Below, in pieces: positions 13,635 through 22,650 of a DNA stretch of 43,024 nt (position 1 is the stretch's first letter; each line of letters starts with the position of its first letter). Made by a program: the position numbers and the translations under genes. This stretch comes from Gemmatimonadota bacterium (GTDB lineage Bacteria > Gemmatimonadota > Gemmatimonadetes > Gemmatimonadales > Gemmatimonadaceae): contig JARIFA010000012.1 of the NCBI GenBank assembly GCA_031127075.1, forward strand, positions 1 to 43,024, written 5' to 3'. A model generated the notes under the pieces. That model did not search any database. It worked only from the letters and a program-made list of their open reading frames with translations, and was not told the origin of the DNA.

Positions 13635-13698
13635 GGGATGGGCGGAAGGCTGAATGTCGAAGACTGGAGACGGGACGAGGTGAAGGCGCGAACGCGAC

Positions 13699-14541
13699 TC
13701 AGCGCCTCCCACGGCCGCGAAGCGGCACGAGTACCGGGGCACCGACGGCGGGATCGCGGCTCACGACCAGGGGCCAGTCGTAGACCGACTCCAGGACCTC
13801 GCCACGCATCACGTCGTCCGCCGCGCCATCGGCCGCGACACGACCCTGCTTCAACAGGACGATGTGATCGGCGAAGCGCGCCACGAGGTTCAGTTGGTGA
13901 CTCACGAGGAGCACCGTCCGGCCCTCGCGCGCTAAGTCGTCGAACAGTTCGAACGCCGCCATCTCGTGCGCGACATCGAGAAAGGTGGTGGGCTCATCGA
14001 GGACGAGGACCTCCCCGCCCTGTGCGAGCGCGCGCGCCACCCGGACGCGCTGCCACTCCCCGCCGGAGAGCTCCGAGGTCCAGCGACCGAGGAGGGGACC
14101 GACGGCCGCCCGCTCTGCGGCGACCGCGATGGCGTCACGATCGGTCGCGGTCTCTCCGCCGAAGCCGCGGCCGTGCGGATGCCGGCCCAGCGCGATGAAG
14201 TCGCGCACCGGCAGGGGGAAGGCCGGCTCCTCTCGCTGCGGCACGATGGCGAGCCGACGCGCCAGGGTGCGCCGCACCTCCGGAGGCAACGGCGCCCGAC
14301 CGAGCTCGATGCTCGGCGCCCGCGCCGCTGCCCCGGCGTCGGCGATCGCCCCACCGACACGAATCGTTCCAGCGGAAGGCGTCACACGCCCGAGGAGCGT
14401 CCGGACCACGGTGCTCTTCCCTGATCCATTCGGTCCGACGACGGCCGTCAGCGCGCCCGCGCGCGCCGTAAACGACACGCTCGCGAGCGCGGGGCGCTCA
14501 GTGCGTGCATACCGCACGGTGAGACCATCGACCTCGATCAT
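13699..14541 (-). CDS. btuD: Cobalamin ABC transporter, ATP-binding protein
   Basis: ATPase of a type II (FecCD-family) importer. The 280-residue protein has Walker A GPNGSGKS at residues 36-43, a Q-loop (IVPQREEP, about 99-106), signature LSGGE at 158-162, Walker B LVLDEP at 179-184 and the switch histidine in LLVSHQLNL. It follows btuC with an ATGA overlap and precedes the receptor. The transporter moves a corrinoid from the periplasmic binding protein into the cytosol. The specificity is taken from the riboswitch; the sequence alone would not exclude iron-siderophore or haem. Confidence 0.93.
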   Translation of the reverse strand: MIEVDGLTVRYARTERPALASVSFTARAGALTAVVGPNGSGKSTVVRTLLGRVTPSAGTIRVGGAIADAGAAARAPSIELGRAPLPPEVRRTLARRLAIVPQREEPAFPLPVRDFIALGRHPHGRGFGGETATDRDAIAVAAERAAVGPLLGRWTSELSGGEWQRVRVARALAQGGEVLVLDEPTTFLDVAHEMAAFELFDDLAREGRTVLLVSHQLNLVARFADHIVLLKQGRVAADGAADDVMRGEVLESVYDWPLVVSRDPAVGAPVLVPLRGRGRR

Positions 14542-15518
14542 CGGGCGGCCGCGGCACGAAGCCGCCAGACGAAGAACGGGACGCCGAGGAGTGCGGTCAC
14601 CGCCCCGAGCGGGAGTTCGGCGGGGGGGACGACGCGACGAGCGACGGCATCGGCGAGGACGACGAGCGCGCCGCCGACGCCGGCCGCCAGGGCGAGCGCG
14701 GGCCGCACGCGCGTGATCCCGAGCGTGCGGACGAGCGACGGTACGACGAGCCCGACGAATCCGATCAGCCCGGCGCCGGCGACCGTCGCCGCGGCGACGA
14801 GCGCGGCGATGAGGAAGCTCCGTCGGGTGACACGGTCCACGTCAAGGCCGAGCGCGGCAGCCGGTTCCTCCCCGAGCGCGAGAACGTCGAGGTCACGTCC
14901 CAACCAGAGCAGGAGTGCCCCACCGACCGCGACGTAGGCTCCGACCCAGCGAACATCGGCCCAGGTGGCGTCGGAGAGCGATCCCATCATCCACCAGAGC
15001 GCGCCGCGCACCGTACCCTCCGGTGCCGTCGCGAGCGCGACCATGATCGCGGCCGTGCAGAACGCGCCGACGATGACGCCCGCCATCACGAGGATACGCG
15101 GGTCCGACGCCCCGCCCGCAGCACGGGCGACGGCGAGGACGAGGGCAACAGCACCCAACGCACCGAGGAAGGCCGCCAGCGGGACCACCGTGGGCGCGAG
15201 GAGGCCGGCGACGGAGGCGAGCACCGCCCCGACGGCCGCGCCGCCGGAGACGCCGAGGAGGTACGGCTCAGCCAGCGGGTTCCGCAGCGTGGCCTGCATC
15301 GCGCCGCCGCTGAGGGCGAGCCCCGCCCCGACGACGAGTCCGAGTGCGACGCGGGGGAGGCGGAGATCCCAGAGAATGGCGCGCACGACGGGATCCCCCT
15401 GCCCGAGCAGTGCATCCCGCAGCGCGTCGAGCGAGAGCGGGACCGACCCGACGGCGAGGCCGATCACGACCGCGACCGCGACGACGAGCGCGACCAGCAA
15501 CGCGGCACGCGTGCTCAC
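14538..15518 (-). CDS. btuC: Cobalamin ABC transporter, permease (FecCD family)
   Basis: A 326-residue inner-membrane permease with about ten hydrophobic helices. It has the FecCD/BtuC hallmarks LRLPRVALGLVVGAGLALSG, ATLRNPLAEPYLLGVSGGA, and GLIGFVGLVVPSLVR in the ATPase-contact region. It forms a dimer that works with BtuD and BtuF. The start is GTG 15518, overlapping the btuF stop as GTGA; the frame is open 45 codons further up but without membrane or family character. The second gene of the riboswitch-controlled operon. Confidence 0.94.
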   Translation of the reverse strand: MSTRAALLVALVVAVAVVIGLAVGSVPLSLDALRDALLGQGDPVVRAILWDLRLPRVALGLVVGAGLALSGGAMQATLRNPLAEPYLLGVSGGAAVGAVLASVAGLLAPTVVPLAAFLGALGAVALVLAVARAAGGASDPRILVMAGVIVGAFCTAAIMVALATAPEGTVRGALWWMMGSLSDATWADVRWVGAYVAVGGALLLWLGRDLDVLALGEEPAAALGLDVDRVTRRSFLIAALVAAATVAGAGLIGFVGLVVPSLVRTLGITRVRPALALAAGVGGALVVLADAVARRVVPPAELPLGAVTALLGVPFFVWRLRAAAAR

Positions 15519-16399
15519 CGCGCAATCGCTCCGCTGGCGAGGAGGGCGCGCAGATGCACGGCCGCCTCGCCCATCCGCACGCCGGGCTTCGCGACGAGCG
15601 CGGTGTCGACGACAAGGATGCGTCCCTCGCGCACGGCACGCACCGCCTGCCACGCCGGACTCGTGCGCAGCCGTTCAGCGCCCGTGGGGCCGGCGAGGAC
15701 GAACATCGGATCACGCCGAACGACCTCCTCGAGCGCGACCTGCGGGGAGGCTGTGTCCAGCTCGTGGAAGATCGACCGGCCGCCGGCCGCCTCGACGAGC
15801 TCGTCGAGATAGCTCCCCGCCCCGATGGTGATCACCGGAGCGTCCCAGATGTGCCAGAAGAGGGTCGGTCGCGGCACCGAGGCCGGCCGCGCCGCGACCG
15901 CGGTGATGGTCGCCACGACGGAATCAGCGGTGGCGCGGGCCGCCGCCTCGCGTCCCACGGCGGCCCCGACGATCGGCGCGACCCGCGCGAGGTCGCCGAC
16001 GCGATCGGTGCGGAGGGCGAGGGTGGTCACCCCCGCCGCGCGCAGTCGCCGCGCTGCCGGGCGATTCGATGCGCTCTCATAAAGCAAAACGAGGTCGGGA
16101 CGCTGCGCGAGGATGGCTTCCACGTTCGGCTGCATGCCGTCACCAACGTCAGGGATCTCGGTTGCGGCTCCAAGGTCCCAGTGCGTCCGTCCGACCAGGC
16201 GATCCCGTGCGCCGATCGCCAAGAGGAGCTCGGTCATCACCGGATTGAGCGAGACGACGCGCCGCGCGGGCGACACCATCCGCACCGAGTCACCGAAGTC
16301 GTCCACGACGACGGCGCCCCCCGCCGGCGCGCGTTCCGTTGGCGCACACGCCGCGATGGCGCAGAGCCAGAGGACCGACAGGAATCGGACGCATCGCAC
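15515..16399 (-). CDS. btuF: Corrinoid-binding periplasmic lipoprotein
   Basis: Substrate-binding component of the B12 importer, 294 residues. A lipoprotein signal with lipobox AIAAC places the lipid-modified Cys at residue 18. The helical-backbone binding-protein fold is seen in RRVVSLNPVMTELLLAIGA, NVEAILAQRPDLVLLY and YLDELVEAAGGRSIF. The start is GTG 16399; no other start exists between it and the in-frame stop at 16448-16450. Its ribosome site GGAG sits eight bases upstream, inside the 3' arm of the terminator hairpin at 16401-16434, so folding that hairpin would block initiation as well as end transcription. This is the first gene behind the cobalamin riboswitch. Confidence 0.92.
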   Translation of the reverse strand: MRCVRFLSVLWLCAIAACAPTERAPAGGAVVVDDFGDSVRMVSPARRVVSLNPVMTELLLAIGARDRLVGRTHWDLGAATEIPDVGDGMQPNVEAILAQRPDLVLLYESASNRPAARRLRAAGVTTLALRTDRVGDLARVAPIVGAAVGREAAARATADSVVATITAVAARPASVPRPTLFWHIWDAPVITIGAGSYLDELVEAAGGRSIFHELDTASPQVALEEVVRRDPMFVLAGPTGAERLRTSPAWQAVRAVREGRILVVDTALVAKPGVRMGEAAVHLRALLASGAIAR

Positions 16400-16400
16400 G

Positions 16401-16434
16401 AAAAACGCTCCACCGAAAGGACCGGAGGAGCGTT
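16401..16434 (-). terminator. Riboswitch-associated intrinsic terminator carrying the btuF ribosome site
   Basis: On the minus strand AACGCTCC pairs with GGAGCGTT (plus 16427-16434 with 16404-16411), extended by CCG/CGG after a mismatch. TTTTT follows, so it is a textbook intrinsic terminator. GGAG in the 3' arm is the btuF ribosome site and the GTG start lies two bases past the T-run. It is the likely expression platform of the riboswitch. Confidence 0.85.
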
Positions 16435-16516
16435 CGGATGCACGTGGTCACTCCTCGACCAAGATCGCCCGAGGTGTCACCGACGCCACCGACCCTCCCC
16501 CGAGGGTCGACCGTGG

Positions 16517-16665
16517 CGCGGACGTGGGTCGTCTCCTGGCTCCGGGCCGTCGCACCCGCCTTCCCAGGGTCGTCCCCAGTGGCGTCGTGAGCGTGACGTG
16601 TTGCTGCCCGATACAGTGGCGGGGCCGCGCCGGCATCGCACCGGCTTCCGTGTCCCGCGTCCGCG
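16517..16665 (-). promoter_or_regulatory. Cobalamin (adenosylcobalamin) riboswitch
   Basis: Read on the minus strand, the segment holds the conserved cobalamin aptamer blocks in order: GAAGCCGGTGCGATGCCGGC, then the B12 box-like CCCCGCCACTGTATCGGG, then CACTGGGGACGACCCTGGGAAGG, and the closing GGAGCCAGGAGACG. The outer stem is formed by CGCGGACG (plus 16658-16665) and CGTCCGCG (plus 16517-16524), eight perfect pairs. At about 149 bases it is a compact member. The terminator at 16401-16434 lies some 80 bases downstream, just before btuF. High B12 would be expected to switch the btuF-btuC-btuD-btuB genes off. Confidence 0.95.
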
Positions 16666-16681
16666 TTCAGTTGTGGGGGAG

Positions 16682-16710
16682 AGATTACACCACGCTGCCA
16701 GGTTTGGCAA
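16682..16710 (-). promoter_or_regulatory. Promoter of the B12 uptake operon, overlapping the upstream stop codon
   Basis: On the minus strand there is a -35 TTGCCA (plus 16705-16710), a 17-base spacer and a -10 TAATCT (plus 16682-16687). The first three bases of the -10 box are the TAA stop of the preceding gene. Transcription would start near 16675, ten bases before the riboswitch outer stem. An inverted repeat TGCCA-AACC-TGGCA (plus 16696-16709) overlaps the -35 and could bind a regulator. Confidence 0.7.
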
Positions 16711-17917
16711 GCAAGGCCGCGAGACGCTCGGTGAGCCGGGAGCGCGTCATCGCGTGCACGGCGCGCTCCTCGTCGGTCGGGGCCGCGATCGTGGCGAAGC
16801 GCTCGTCGAGGGCGGCCACCTCGAGCGCGAGGCGCGTGGCCGCATCAGCGCCGCTCGCGGGGCGGCGAGGGGCGCGCTGCCGCCACGCCCGACCGATGCC
16901 GAAGAGGAGCCCAGCCGCGAGGGTGATCGCCACGCCGATCACGATGACCGTCATGCGACGATCGCCCCCCATCGGATCCGACGGCACGACGACACGCAGC
17001 GTCTGTGCGGCGGCGACATCCTGCGCGAGGAAGCGCTTGAACGGACGGCCCTCGATCTCCACAGGATCGGTGGGGGCGAGTCCGGCGCCCGAGGCGGTCG
17101 CGCGCGCGTCCTCGACCAGCACCTCCAGCACCGGAACGGGGGTCTCGACGAGGATCTCGAGCGGCGCCTCCACCGGCACCGTGTACGAGAACGAGAACTG
17201 TCGGAGGCCGGGCGAGAGGGGGGCATCGATCCGCACGCGGCCGCCCACGACGCGGATGGCATCCTCCGAGACATCGCCCTGCCCCGGCGCGACGGCGTCG
17301 ACGCCCGGCGGGAGCGGCGCCTCGAAGGTGAACCCGTCGGTACCGGCGACGCGGGTGACGGCGCCATCATTGCTCAGCTCGTAGGCCTCGAGGATCATCC
17401 GCCGCGCGCTCCCGGTGTCGGCCGCCGTGACGATCACGTGCCGGCCGCGGACCGCGATGGGCAGCAGCGCACTCGAGGTGTCGTAGACCATCAACTCGGC
17501 GACGCCATCGCGGACCACCCGCTCGCGTACCGGGGGCGTGAAGTAATTCACGCCGCCACGATTGGTCGAGACGAAGTAGACCGCGAGGGTGTCGCCGGTC
17601 GCGCGATAGCGGAATGCATACCGCCCATCAGGGCCCGTGCGCATCGAATCGACGGGGCCCGCGGCATTGGGGCCGACGCGGTGCAGCGTGACCCACGCCC
17701 CCGCGACCGGGCGGTCGGCCGCCGCATCGGGGCGCGTGATGCGACCGGCGATGCTCCGCGCGTCACCGTCGGCCTGCGCCGAGGCCTGTGCCGCGAGCGA
17801 CCCGGTGAGCGGGGCCACCACGACGCCGGCGAGCAGGAGCAGGCTGCGGACGACGCGCCCGGCCCGATCACGCCGGGGCGACGTTCCTGCGACCTGCACC
17901 GGCCCCCGATCGCGCAC
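16685..17917 (-). CDS. Exported, membrane-anchored protein with a carboxypeptidase-regulatory-like domain
   Basis: A protein of about 410 residues and unknown function. A signal-like hydrophobic segment (RSLLLLAGVVVAPLTGSLAAQ) is followed by a beta-sandwich resembling carboxypeptidase regulatory domains: ITRP...VAGAWVTLHRV...DGRYAFRYRATG. Further beta-rich sequence follows. A single transmembrane helix at about residues 325-350 (TVIVIGVAITLAAGLLFGIG) comes before an Arg-rich, coiled-coil cytoplasmic tail. The start is uncertain: GTG 17917, one base after the metK stop, or GTG 17899. The C-terminal codons and the stop overlap the promoter of the B12 operon. It lies at the end of the PTS-metK gene run; the context does not reveal a role. 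Confidence 0.78.
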   Translation of the reverse strand: MRDRGPVQVAGTSPRRDRAGRVVRSLLLLAGVVVAPLTGSLAAQASAQADGDARSIAGRITRPDAAADRPVAGAWVTLHRVGPNAAGPVDSMRTGPDGRYAFRYRATGDTLAVYFVSTNRGGVNYFTPPVRERVVRDGVAELMVYDTSSALLPIAVRGRHVIVTAADTGSARRMILEAYELSNDGAVTRVAGTDGFTFEAPLPPGVDAVAPGQGDVSEDAIRVVGGRVRIDAPLSPGLRQFSFSYTVPVEAPLEILVETPVPVLEVLVEDARATASGAGLAPTDPVEIEGRPFKRFLAQDVAAAQTLRVVVPSDPMGGDRRMTVIVIGVAITLAAGLLFGIGRAWRQRAPRRPASGADAATRLALEVAALDERFATIAAPTDEERAVHAMTRSRLTERLAALLAKPGSVV

Positions 17918-17918
17918 C

Positions 17919-19097
17919 TCAGCCGCCGCGGACGGCGCGGCGCAGCTCGGCGACCTTGTTCGTACGCTCCCACGTGAAGAGCGACACCGACTTGCCGAAC
18001 CGGGTGGCCTTCTCCGGCGTCCGGCCGAAATGCCCGTACGCGGCGGTCGGTCCATAGATCGGCTTCTTGAGATCGAGCGCCGCGATGATCCCGCGGGGCG
18101 TGAGATCGAAGACGCGCTCCACCGCCTTCATGATCACGCGCTCGTCGACCGCCCCGGTGCCGAAGGTGTCGACCATTACGGACACGGGCTTCGCGACGCC
18201 GATGGCGTACGCGACCTGCACCTCGCAGCGCGTCGCGAGCTTCGCCGCGACGATGTTCTTCGCGACCCAGCGGGCCGCATAGGCCGCCGAGCGATCCACC
18301 TTCGACGGATCCTTCCCCGAGAAGGCACCGCCGCCGTGACGCCCCATCCCGCCGTAGGTGTCGACGATGATCTTCCGACCGGTGAGGCCCGCATCCCCGT
18401 GGGGGCCGCCGATCACGAAGCGCCCGGTCGGATTGATGTGGACCTTCATCTTCTTCGCGCGCAGCTCGGGGGGAATGACCGCCTCGATGATGTCACGCTT
18501 CACGGCGGCGTGGATCGCCTTGTTCCCCACCGTGTCGGCGTGCTGCGTCGAGATCACGACGGTGTCCACCTCGACCGGCCGCCCGTCCTCGTACACGACG
18601 GACACCTGCGACTTCCCGTCGGGACGGAGCCAGGGGAGCGTGCCGTCCTTCCGTCGGTCCGCGAGCGCCTGCGTGAGCTTGTGCGCCAGCGTGATCGGGA
18701 GGGGCATCAGCTCCTCCGTCTCGTCGCAGGCATACCCGAACATCATCCCTTGGTCGCCGGCGCCGCCCGTGTCGACGCCCTGCCCGATGTCACGCGACTG
18801 CTGTCCGAGCGCGTTCAACACCCCGCAGGAATCGGCGTCGAAGCCGATGCCGGCCTCCGTGTAGCCGATCTGCTTGATGGTGTCGCGGACGAGCCCACGC
18901 AGATCCACCCACGCCGCCGTCGTCACCTCACCGAAGATCGTCGCGAGCCCGGTTGTGACCATCGTCTCGCACGCGACGCGCGAGTGCGGGTCCTGAGCGA
19001 GGAGCGCGTCGAGGACGGCGTCGGAGATCTGGTCGGCGACCTTGTCCGGGTGCCCCTCGGTGACGGATTCGGAGGTGAAGAGATGGCGATGCAGCAC
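17919..19097 (-). CDS. metK: S-adenosylmethionine synthetase
   Basis: Makes SAM from methionine and ATP. The 392-residue protein has the usual length and motifs: [15 protein letters not shown] at the N-terminus, [12 protein letters not shown] in the middle and [19 protein letters not shown] towards the C-terminus, with the K+/Mg2+ and phosphate-loop residues present. The start is taken as GTG 19097 because it gives the family's normal N-terminus. No good ribosome site precedes it, and the frame stays open upstream without family similarity. It follows the PTS enzyme I gene after 64 bases. I looked for a SAM riboswitch in that gap and saw none. Confidence 0.96.
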   Translation of the reverse strand: MLHRHLFTSESVTEGHPDKVADQISDAVLDALLAQDPHSRVACETMVTTGLATIFGEVTTAAWVDLRGLVRDTIKQIGYTEAGIGFDADSCGVLNALGQQSRDIGQGVDTGGAGDQGMMFGYACDETEELMPLPITLAHKLTQALADRRKDGTLPWLRPDGKSQVSVVYEDGRPVEVDTVVISTQHADTVGNKAIHAAVKRDIIEAVIPPELRAKKMKVHINPTGRFVIGGPHGDAGLTGRKIIVDTYGGMGRHGGGAFSGKDPSKVDRSAAYAARWVAKNIVAAKLATRCEVQVAYAIGVAKPVSVMVDTFGTGAVDERVIMKAVERVFDLTPRGIIAALDLKKPIYGPTAAYGHFGRTPEKATRFGKSVSLFTWERTNKVAELRRAVRGG

Positions 19098-19161
19098 GGG
19101 AGCGGGGGTCAGGGTGAAGAACGGACCGGCGGCAGCGCGCCGACCGGGAACGATACGAGCC

Positions 19162-20928
19162 TCAACCGAGGCCAAGCAACCCGTCGAGCGTCGACTCGCC
19201 GAGCTCGGTGATGAGCGCGGCGCGGAGGCCGCGCTCGACGTCCGCGGGCGTCGCCGCGCGAAGCGCCGCCTGCGCCGCAACCGTGGCGGCGGCGAGCGAG
19301 ACGCCGCGCACCAGGCGCTTCACGAGCGGGATCCCCGTGGCGGCGACACTGAGGGTGCGGACGCCGAGCCCGATCAGGGCGAAGGCCATCAGCGGCTGCG
19401 AGGCCATCTCGCCACAGACGCTGACCTCGACCCCACTCGCCTCCCCCGCCTCGACCGTCCGCGCGATGAGCCGCAGGACGGCGGGGTGCAGCGGGGTGAA
19501 GCGCGTCGCGAGGGAGGCGTTCCCACGGTCGACCGCGAGGGTGTACTGGACGAGGTCGTTGGTGCCGAGGCTCAGGAACGCCACCTCGCCCGCGAAGGTG
19601 TCGGCGACAATGGCGGCCGCCGGCGTCTCCACCATCACCCCGAGCGGGACGTCTCGGCGGTGCGGCACCCCCCGGCGCGCGAGCTCATCGGCCGCCTGCT
19701 CGAGGAGGAACCGTGTCTGCCGCACCTCATCGACGGAGACCACGAGGGGGAGCATGATGCGGACGTCCCCTTCCGCCGCGACGCGCAAGAGCGCCCGCAG
19801 CTGCACCGAGAAGATCGCGGGCTCGTCCAGACACATCCGGATGGCCCGCCACCCGAGGAACGGATTCGGTTCATGCGGAAACCCGCCCATCGGAAGCTTG
19901 TCCCCGCCGACGTCGTAGGTGCGGATCACGACGGGCTGACCGGGGAAGGCGCGCAGCACGTTGCGATACGCTTCCACCTGCTCGTCCTCGGTGGGCATCG
20001 CCGCGCGCCCGACGACGAGGAACTCCGTCCGCATCAGCCCGACGCCCTCTGCCCCCGATTCCACGGCGCGCGCCGCTTCGTCCGGGAGGTCGACATTGGC
20101 ACGCAACGCCACGCGGTGGCCATCGGTCGTCACCGCCTCGCCACTCGACTCGGCGGAGAGTGCCGCGAAGGCCTCCGCTTCGCGCTGCGCGCGATCGGCG
20201 AAGGCACTCAGCTCCGCCGCGGTCGGCTTGGGCAACAGCACGCCGTTGGAGGCGTCGAGGATGACGCGGTCGCCGGTGCGCACCCGCAGCGTCGCATCGA
20301 GGAGACCGACCACGGCCGGCAGCCCCAAGGAACGCGCGAGGATGGCGACGTGTGAGGTCCGCGTGCCGGCGTCGGTCGCGATGCCGACGATCGCCCGCCG
20401 GTCGAGCTGCACCGTGAGACTCGGCGTCAGGTCGTGCGTCACGAGGATCACGCCGTCCCCCGGCGCGAGGTCGACCGGGTCGTGGTCGGGCAGGCCGAGG
20501 AGCAGCGTGAGCAGCCGGATCTGCACGTCGATGAGATCGCCGGTGCGCTCGCGCATCATCGGGTTCGTCGACCGACCGAAGCGCTCCCGCCATTCCAGGA
20601 GGACGAGGTCGACGGCCTTCTCCGCCGCCAGATTCTGCCGGATCAGCGCCTCGAAGCTCTCCCGGAGCGTCGGATCCTCGAGGATCGCGACCTGCACCTC
20701 GAAGATCGCTGCTTCCGCCGGTCCCGCGTTCGCCTCCGCGCGCGCCTGCACCAGGCGCAACCGCCCGATCGCCGCGGCGATGGCGTCGTCCAGGCGCTGC
20801 AGCTCCCCCGCCACTTCGGCATCCGTCACCAGCCGCGACGGTACCTCCGGCACCTCCCACCGCAGGAGATGCACCGTCCCCGAGACGATGCCCGGGGAGG
20901 CGGAGACGCCGTGCAGCGGCGCGGCCAT
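19162..20928 (-). CDS. ptsI: PTS enzyme I (phosphoenolpyruvate-protein phosphotransferase)
   Basis: Takes phosphate from phosphoenolpyruvate and passes it to HPr. The 588-residue protein has the phosphohistidine site [15 protein letters not shown] with His193, a linker, and the PEP-binding barrel with [34 protein letters not shown], and VCGEMAS with the catalytic Cys. It starts two bases after the HPr stop. All catalytic residues I can place are intact, so the relay should be active. Confidence 0.97.
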   Translation of the reverse strand: MAAPLHGVSASPGIVSGTVHLLRWEVPEVPSRLVTDAEVAGELQRLDDAIAAAIGRLRLVQARAEANAGPAEAAIFEVQVAILEDPTLRESFEALIRQNLAAEKAVDLVLLEWRERFGRSTNPMMRERTGDLIDVQIRLLTLLLGLPDHDPVDLAPGDGVILVTHDLTPSLTVQLDRRAIVGIATDAGTRTSHVAILARSLGLPAVVGLLDATLRVRTGDRVILDASNGVLLPKPTAAELSAFADRAQREAEAFAALSAESSGEAVTTDGHRVALRANVDLPDEAARAVESGAEGVGLMRTEFLVVGRAAMPTEDEQVEAYRNVLRAFPGQPVVIRTYDVGGDKLPMGGFPHEPNPFLGWRAIRMCLDEPAIFSVQLRALLRVAAEGDVRIMLPLVVSVDEVRQTRFLLEQAADELARRGVPHRRDVPLGVMVETPAAAIVADTFAGEVAFLSLGTNDLVQYTLAVDRGNASLATRFTPLHPAVLRLIARTVEAGEASGVEVSVCGEMASQPLMAFALIGLGVRTLSVAATGIPLVKRLVRGVSLAAATVAAQAALRAATPADVERGLRAALITELGESTLDGLLGLG

Positions 20929-20930
20929 CG

Positions 20931-21197
20931 TCAGCGCTCCCCGAACTTCCCGTCGACGAGCGCGACGAGGGCATCGAGTGCGGCCTCAGCGTCCTCGCCC
21001 TCGGCACGGAGCACGATCGTCGCCCCGTGCTCGGCGGCGAGCATCATCACGCCCATGATGCTCTTCGCGTTCACCTCGAGCGCATCGCGAGCGATGGTGA
21101 TGTTCGACCGGAAGCGCCCCGCGACCTTGACGATCTCGGCGGCGGGTCGCGCGTGGATTCCATGCGCGTTCTGGACCTGTAGCGTGCGTTCGGGCAT
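20931..21197 (-). CDS. ptsH: Phosphocarrier protein HPr
   Basis: The 88-residue phosphocarrier between enzyme I and the EII proteins. His15 lies in the active-site motif NAHGIHARPA. The regulatory Ser46 lies in NAKSIMGVM, the site phosphorylated by HPr kinase, which is encoded five genes upstream in the same operon. The ATG shares a base with the EIID stop (TGATG). Having both sites intact supports a dual role in transport and in carbon-source signalling. Confidence 0.97.
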   Translation of the reverse strand: MPERTLQVQNAHGIHARPAAEIVKVAGRFRSNITIARDALEVNAKSIMGVMMLAAEHGATIVLRAEGEDAEAALDALVALVDGKFGER

Positions 21198-21958
21198 CAG
21201 CGCACCAGCGAGAGGATGGTGAAGAGGGTGAGCACCGCGATCGCGAGCCGCCAGCCCGCGATGCGGCCCTGCAGGCTCGTGATAACGGCGGCCCCGGCGA
21301 CGACGCCGCCGAGGACGAGGCCGAGGACGGCGCGCCCAGGGCCGATGATCCCGACGGCCGCGCTCGGGAGCGCGAGACCGGCGAGGAGCGCCGTCGCCCG
21401 AGTGACGTGCGCCGGCCCCTTTCGGAGGACTGGCGTCCCGAGGGCCTGCGCGACGTGCAGGCCATGCCGCCACCCGGCGCGCAGCCCCCAGGCGCGGAGG
21501 CCGAGGTGGACGACGTTGTAACAACCGAGGAAGAGCGCCACCACCGTGGTGGGGGAGGCGCCGAGGCCGAACGCGAGGAGGGCGAGGGCGGAACAGAACG
21601 GGAGCCATCCGGCCCAGATGAGCCGATCCCCCACCGAGCCGAGCGGTCCGGTCGCCGCGACCTTGAAGCGCTCGATCTGCGCGGCGGGCACCCCATCGAG
21701 CTCGGCGCGGGCCAGCGCACCCACCGCGACCGCCGCGAGGTACGGATGCGCGTTGAAGTAGCCGCTCTGTCGCGCCATCGCCTCGCAGTAGGCCGGGCCA
21801 CCCCGCCCACCCGGCAGACGCCGCAGCGCCGGCTCGAGCGCGAAGGCGATCCCGTTCCCGGTCATCGTCTCGTAGTTCCACGCCCCCTGGATCGCGAAGA
21901 GGCGCAGATACATCGCGAGATGGACGTGCCATGGGAGCGTCGCGGGGGCAGGCGTCAT
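21197..21958 (-). CDS. PTS mannose-family EIID membrane component
   Basis: A 253-residue inner-membrane protein of the mannose (EIID) family, unique to this class of PTS. Family features include RLFAIQGAWNYETMTGNGIAF at the N-terminus (spanning the typical GxxN region), the GPLGSVGDRLIWAG loop, and C-terminal hydrophobic segments. It forms the sugar channel with EIIC. The ATG overlaps the EIIC stop as ATGA. The sugar carried cannot be read from the sequence. Confidence 0.93.
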   Translation of the reverse strand: MTPAPATLPWHVHLAMYLRLFAIQGAWNYETMTGNGIAFALEPALRRLPGGRGGPAYCEAMARQSGYFNAHPYLAAVAVGALARAELDGVPAAQIERFKVAATGPLGSVGDRLIWAGWLPFCSALALLAFGLGASPTTVVALFLGCYNVVHLGLRAWGLRAGWRHGLHVAQALGTPVLRKGPAHVTRATALLAGLALPSAAVGIIGPGRAVLGLVLGGVVAGAAVITSLQGRIAGWRLAIAVLTLFTILSLVR

Positions 21959-22650
21959 AGCAGCCCCCCGGCGAGCGCGAACCCGGCGACGAGGCCGACC
22001 GCGAGATACCAGGGCGCCCCGGGCGTGGTACGCCCGAGCTTCCAGAGCGCGGCGAGCCCGACGGCGGAGGCGGTCCCGACGACCATCGCCCGGGAGAACG
22101 AAGCCGAGATCGTCATCGCCTCAAGCGCCCGACGGTACGCCGGGCCTAACACGAGGAGCACGCCGAAGGTCAGCACCCCCCCGCGCAGCAGGTCGGCGGT
22201 GAGGCCGGCGAGCTGCAGCGCGACTACGGCGCCCCCCGACCCCCGCGCGATGCGCACCTGCTGCCGCTTCGCGAGCGCCGCGTTGACCTGTCGGAGCAGA
22301 TGCATCGACGCCCCCCCCAACCCCGCGGTGATGAGGGCGAACAGCACGGCCAGGAGCATCGCACCGGTCGTCCCGTCCGTGGCCGGCGTGAAGAGCGCGC
22401 TTCCGACGACGGAGGCCGATCCCCACTCGGGATACCGCGTCGCGCCGAACGGCATCGCCTCGAGAGCGAAGAACTCGAGGGCGACACCGACGAGCAACCC
22501 GCGATCCGGGGCGCCGAGGAACCCGCCAACGAGCGTCGCCGCGACGATGGGACGCGACAACATCGCCTGCGGGAAGGCGACGACATCGAGGCCGAGGAGG
22601 GCCCCAAGGAGGGCGAGCGGGAGCAGATGGCCGACGAGGAGCTCGATCAC
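21955..22650 (-). CDS. PTS mannose/sorbose-family EIIC membrane component
   Basis: A 231-residue polytopic membrane protein of the EIIC mannose/sorbose family. Typical segments are LLGALLGLDVVAFPQAMLSRPIVA and GVALEFFALEAMPFGATRYPEWG, followed by about six hydrophobic helices. It works with EIID as translocation channel. The start is GTG 22650, overlapping the EIIB stop as GTGA. Confidence 0.92.
   Translation of the reverse strand: MIELLVGHLLPLALLGALLGLDVVAFPQAMLSRPIVAATLVGGFLGAPDRGLLVGVALEFFALEAMPFGATRYPEWGSASVVGSALFTPATDGTTGAMLLAVLFALITAGLGGASMHLLRQVNAALAKRQQVRIARGSGGAVVALQLAGLTADLLRGGVLTFGVLLVLGPAYRRALEAMTISASFSRAMVVGTASAVGLAALWKLGRTTPGAPWYLAVGLVAGFALAGGLL

Noticed and set aside
15344-17977. 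Very long plus-strand open frame of 877 codons opposite the btu genes
   Set aside because: It runs antisense to btuF, btuC and the riboswitch, has Arg/Gly/Pro-rich composition without domains, and is explained by high-GC codon use on the other strand. The same holds for long antisense frames at 931-2262, 7207-8922, 34782-36365 and 37181-39502.
19098-19161. SAM riboswitch before metK
   Set aside because: Only 64 bases are available and no aptamer blocks are visible.
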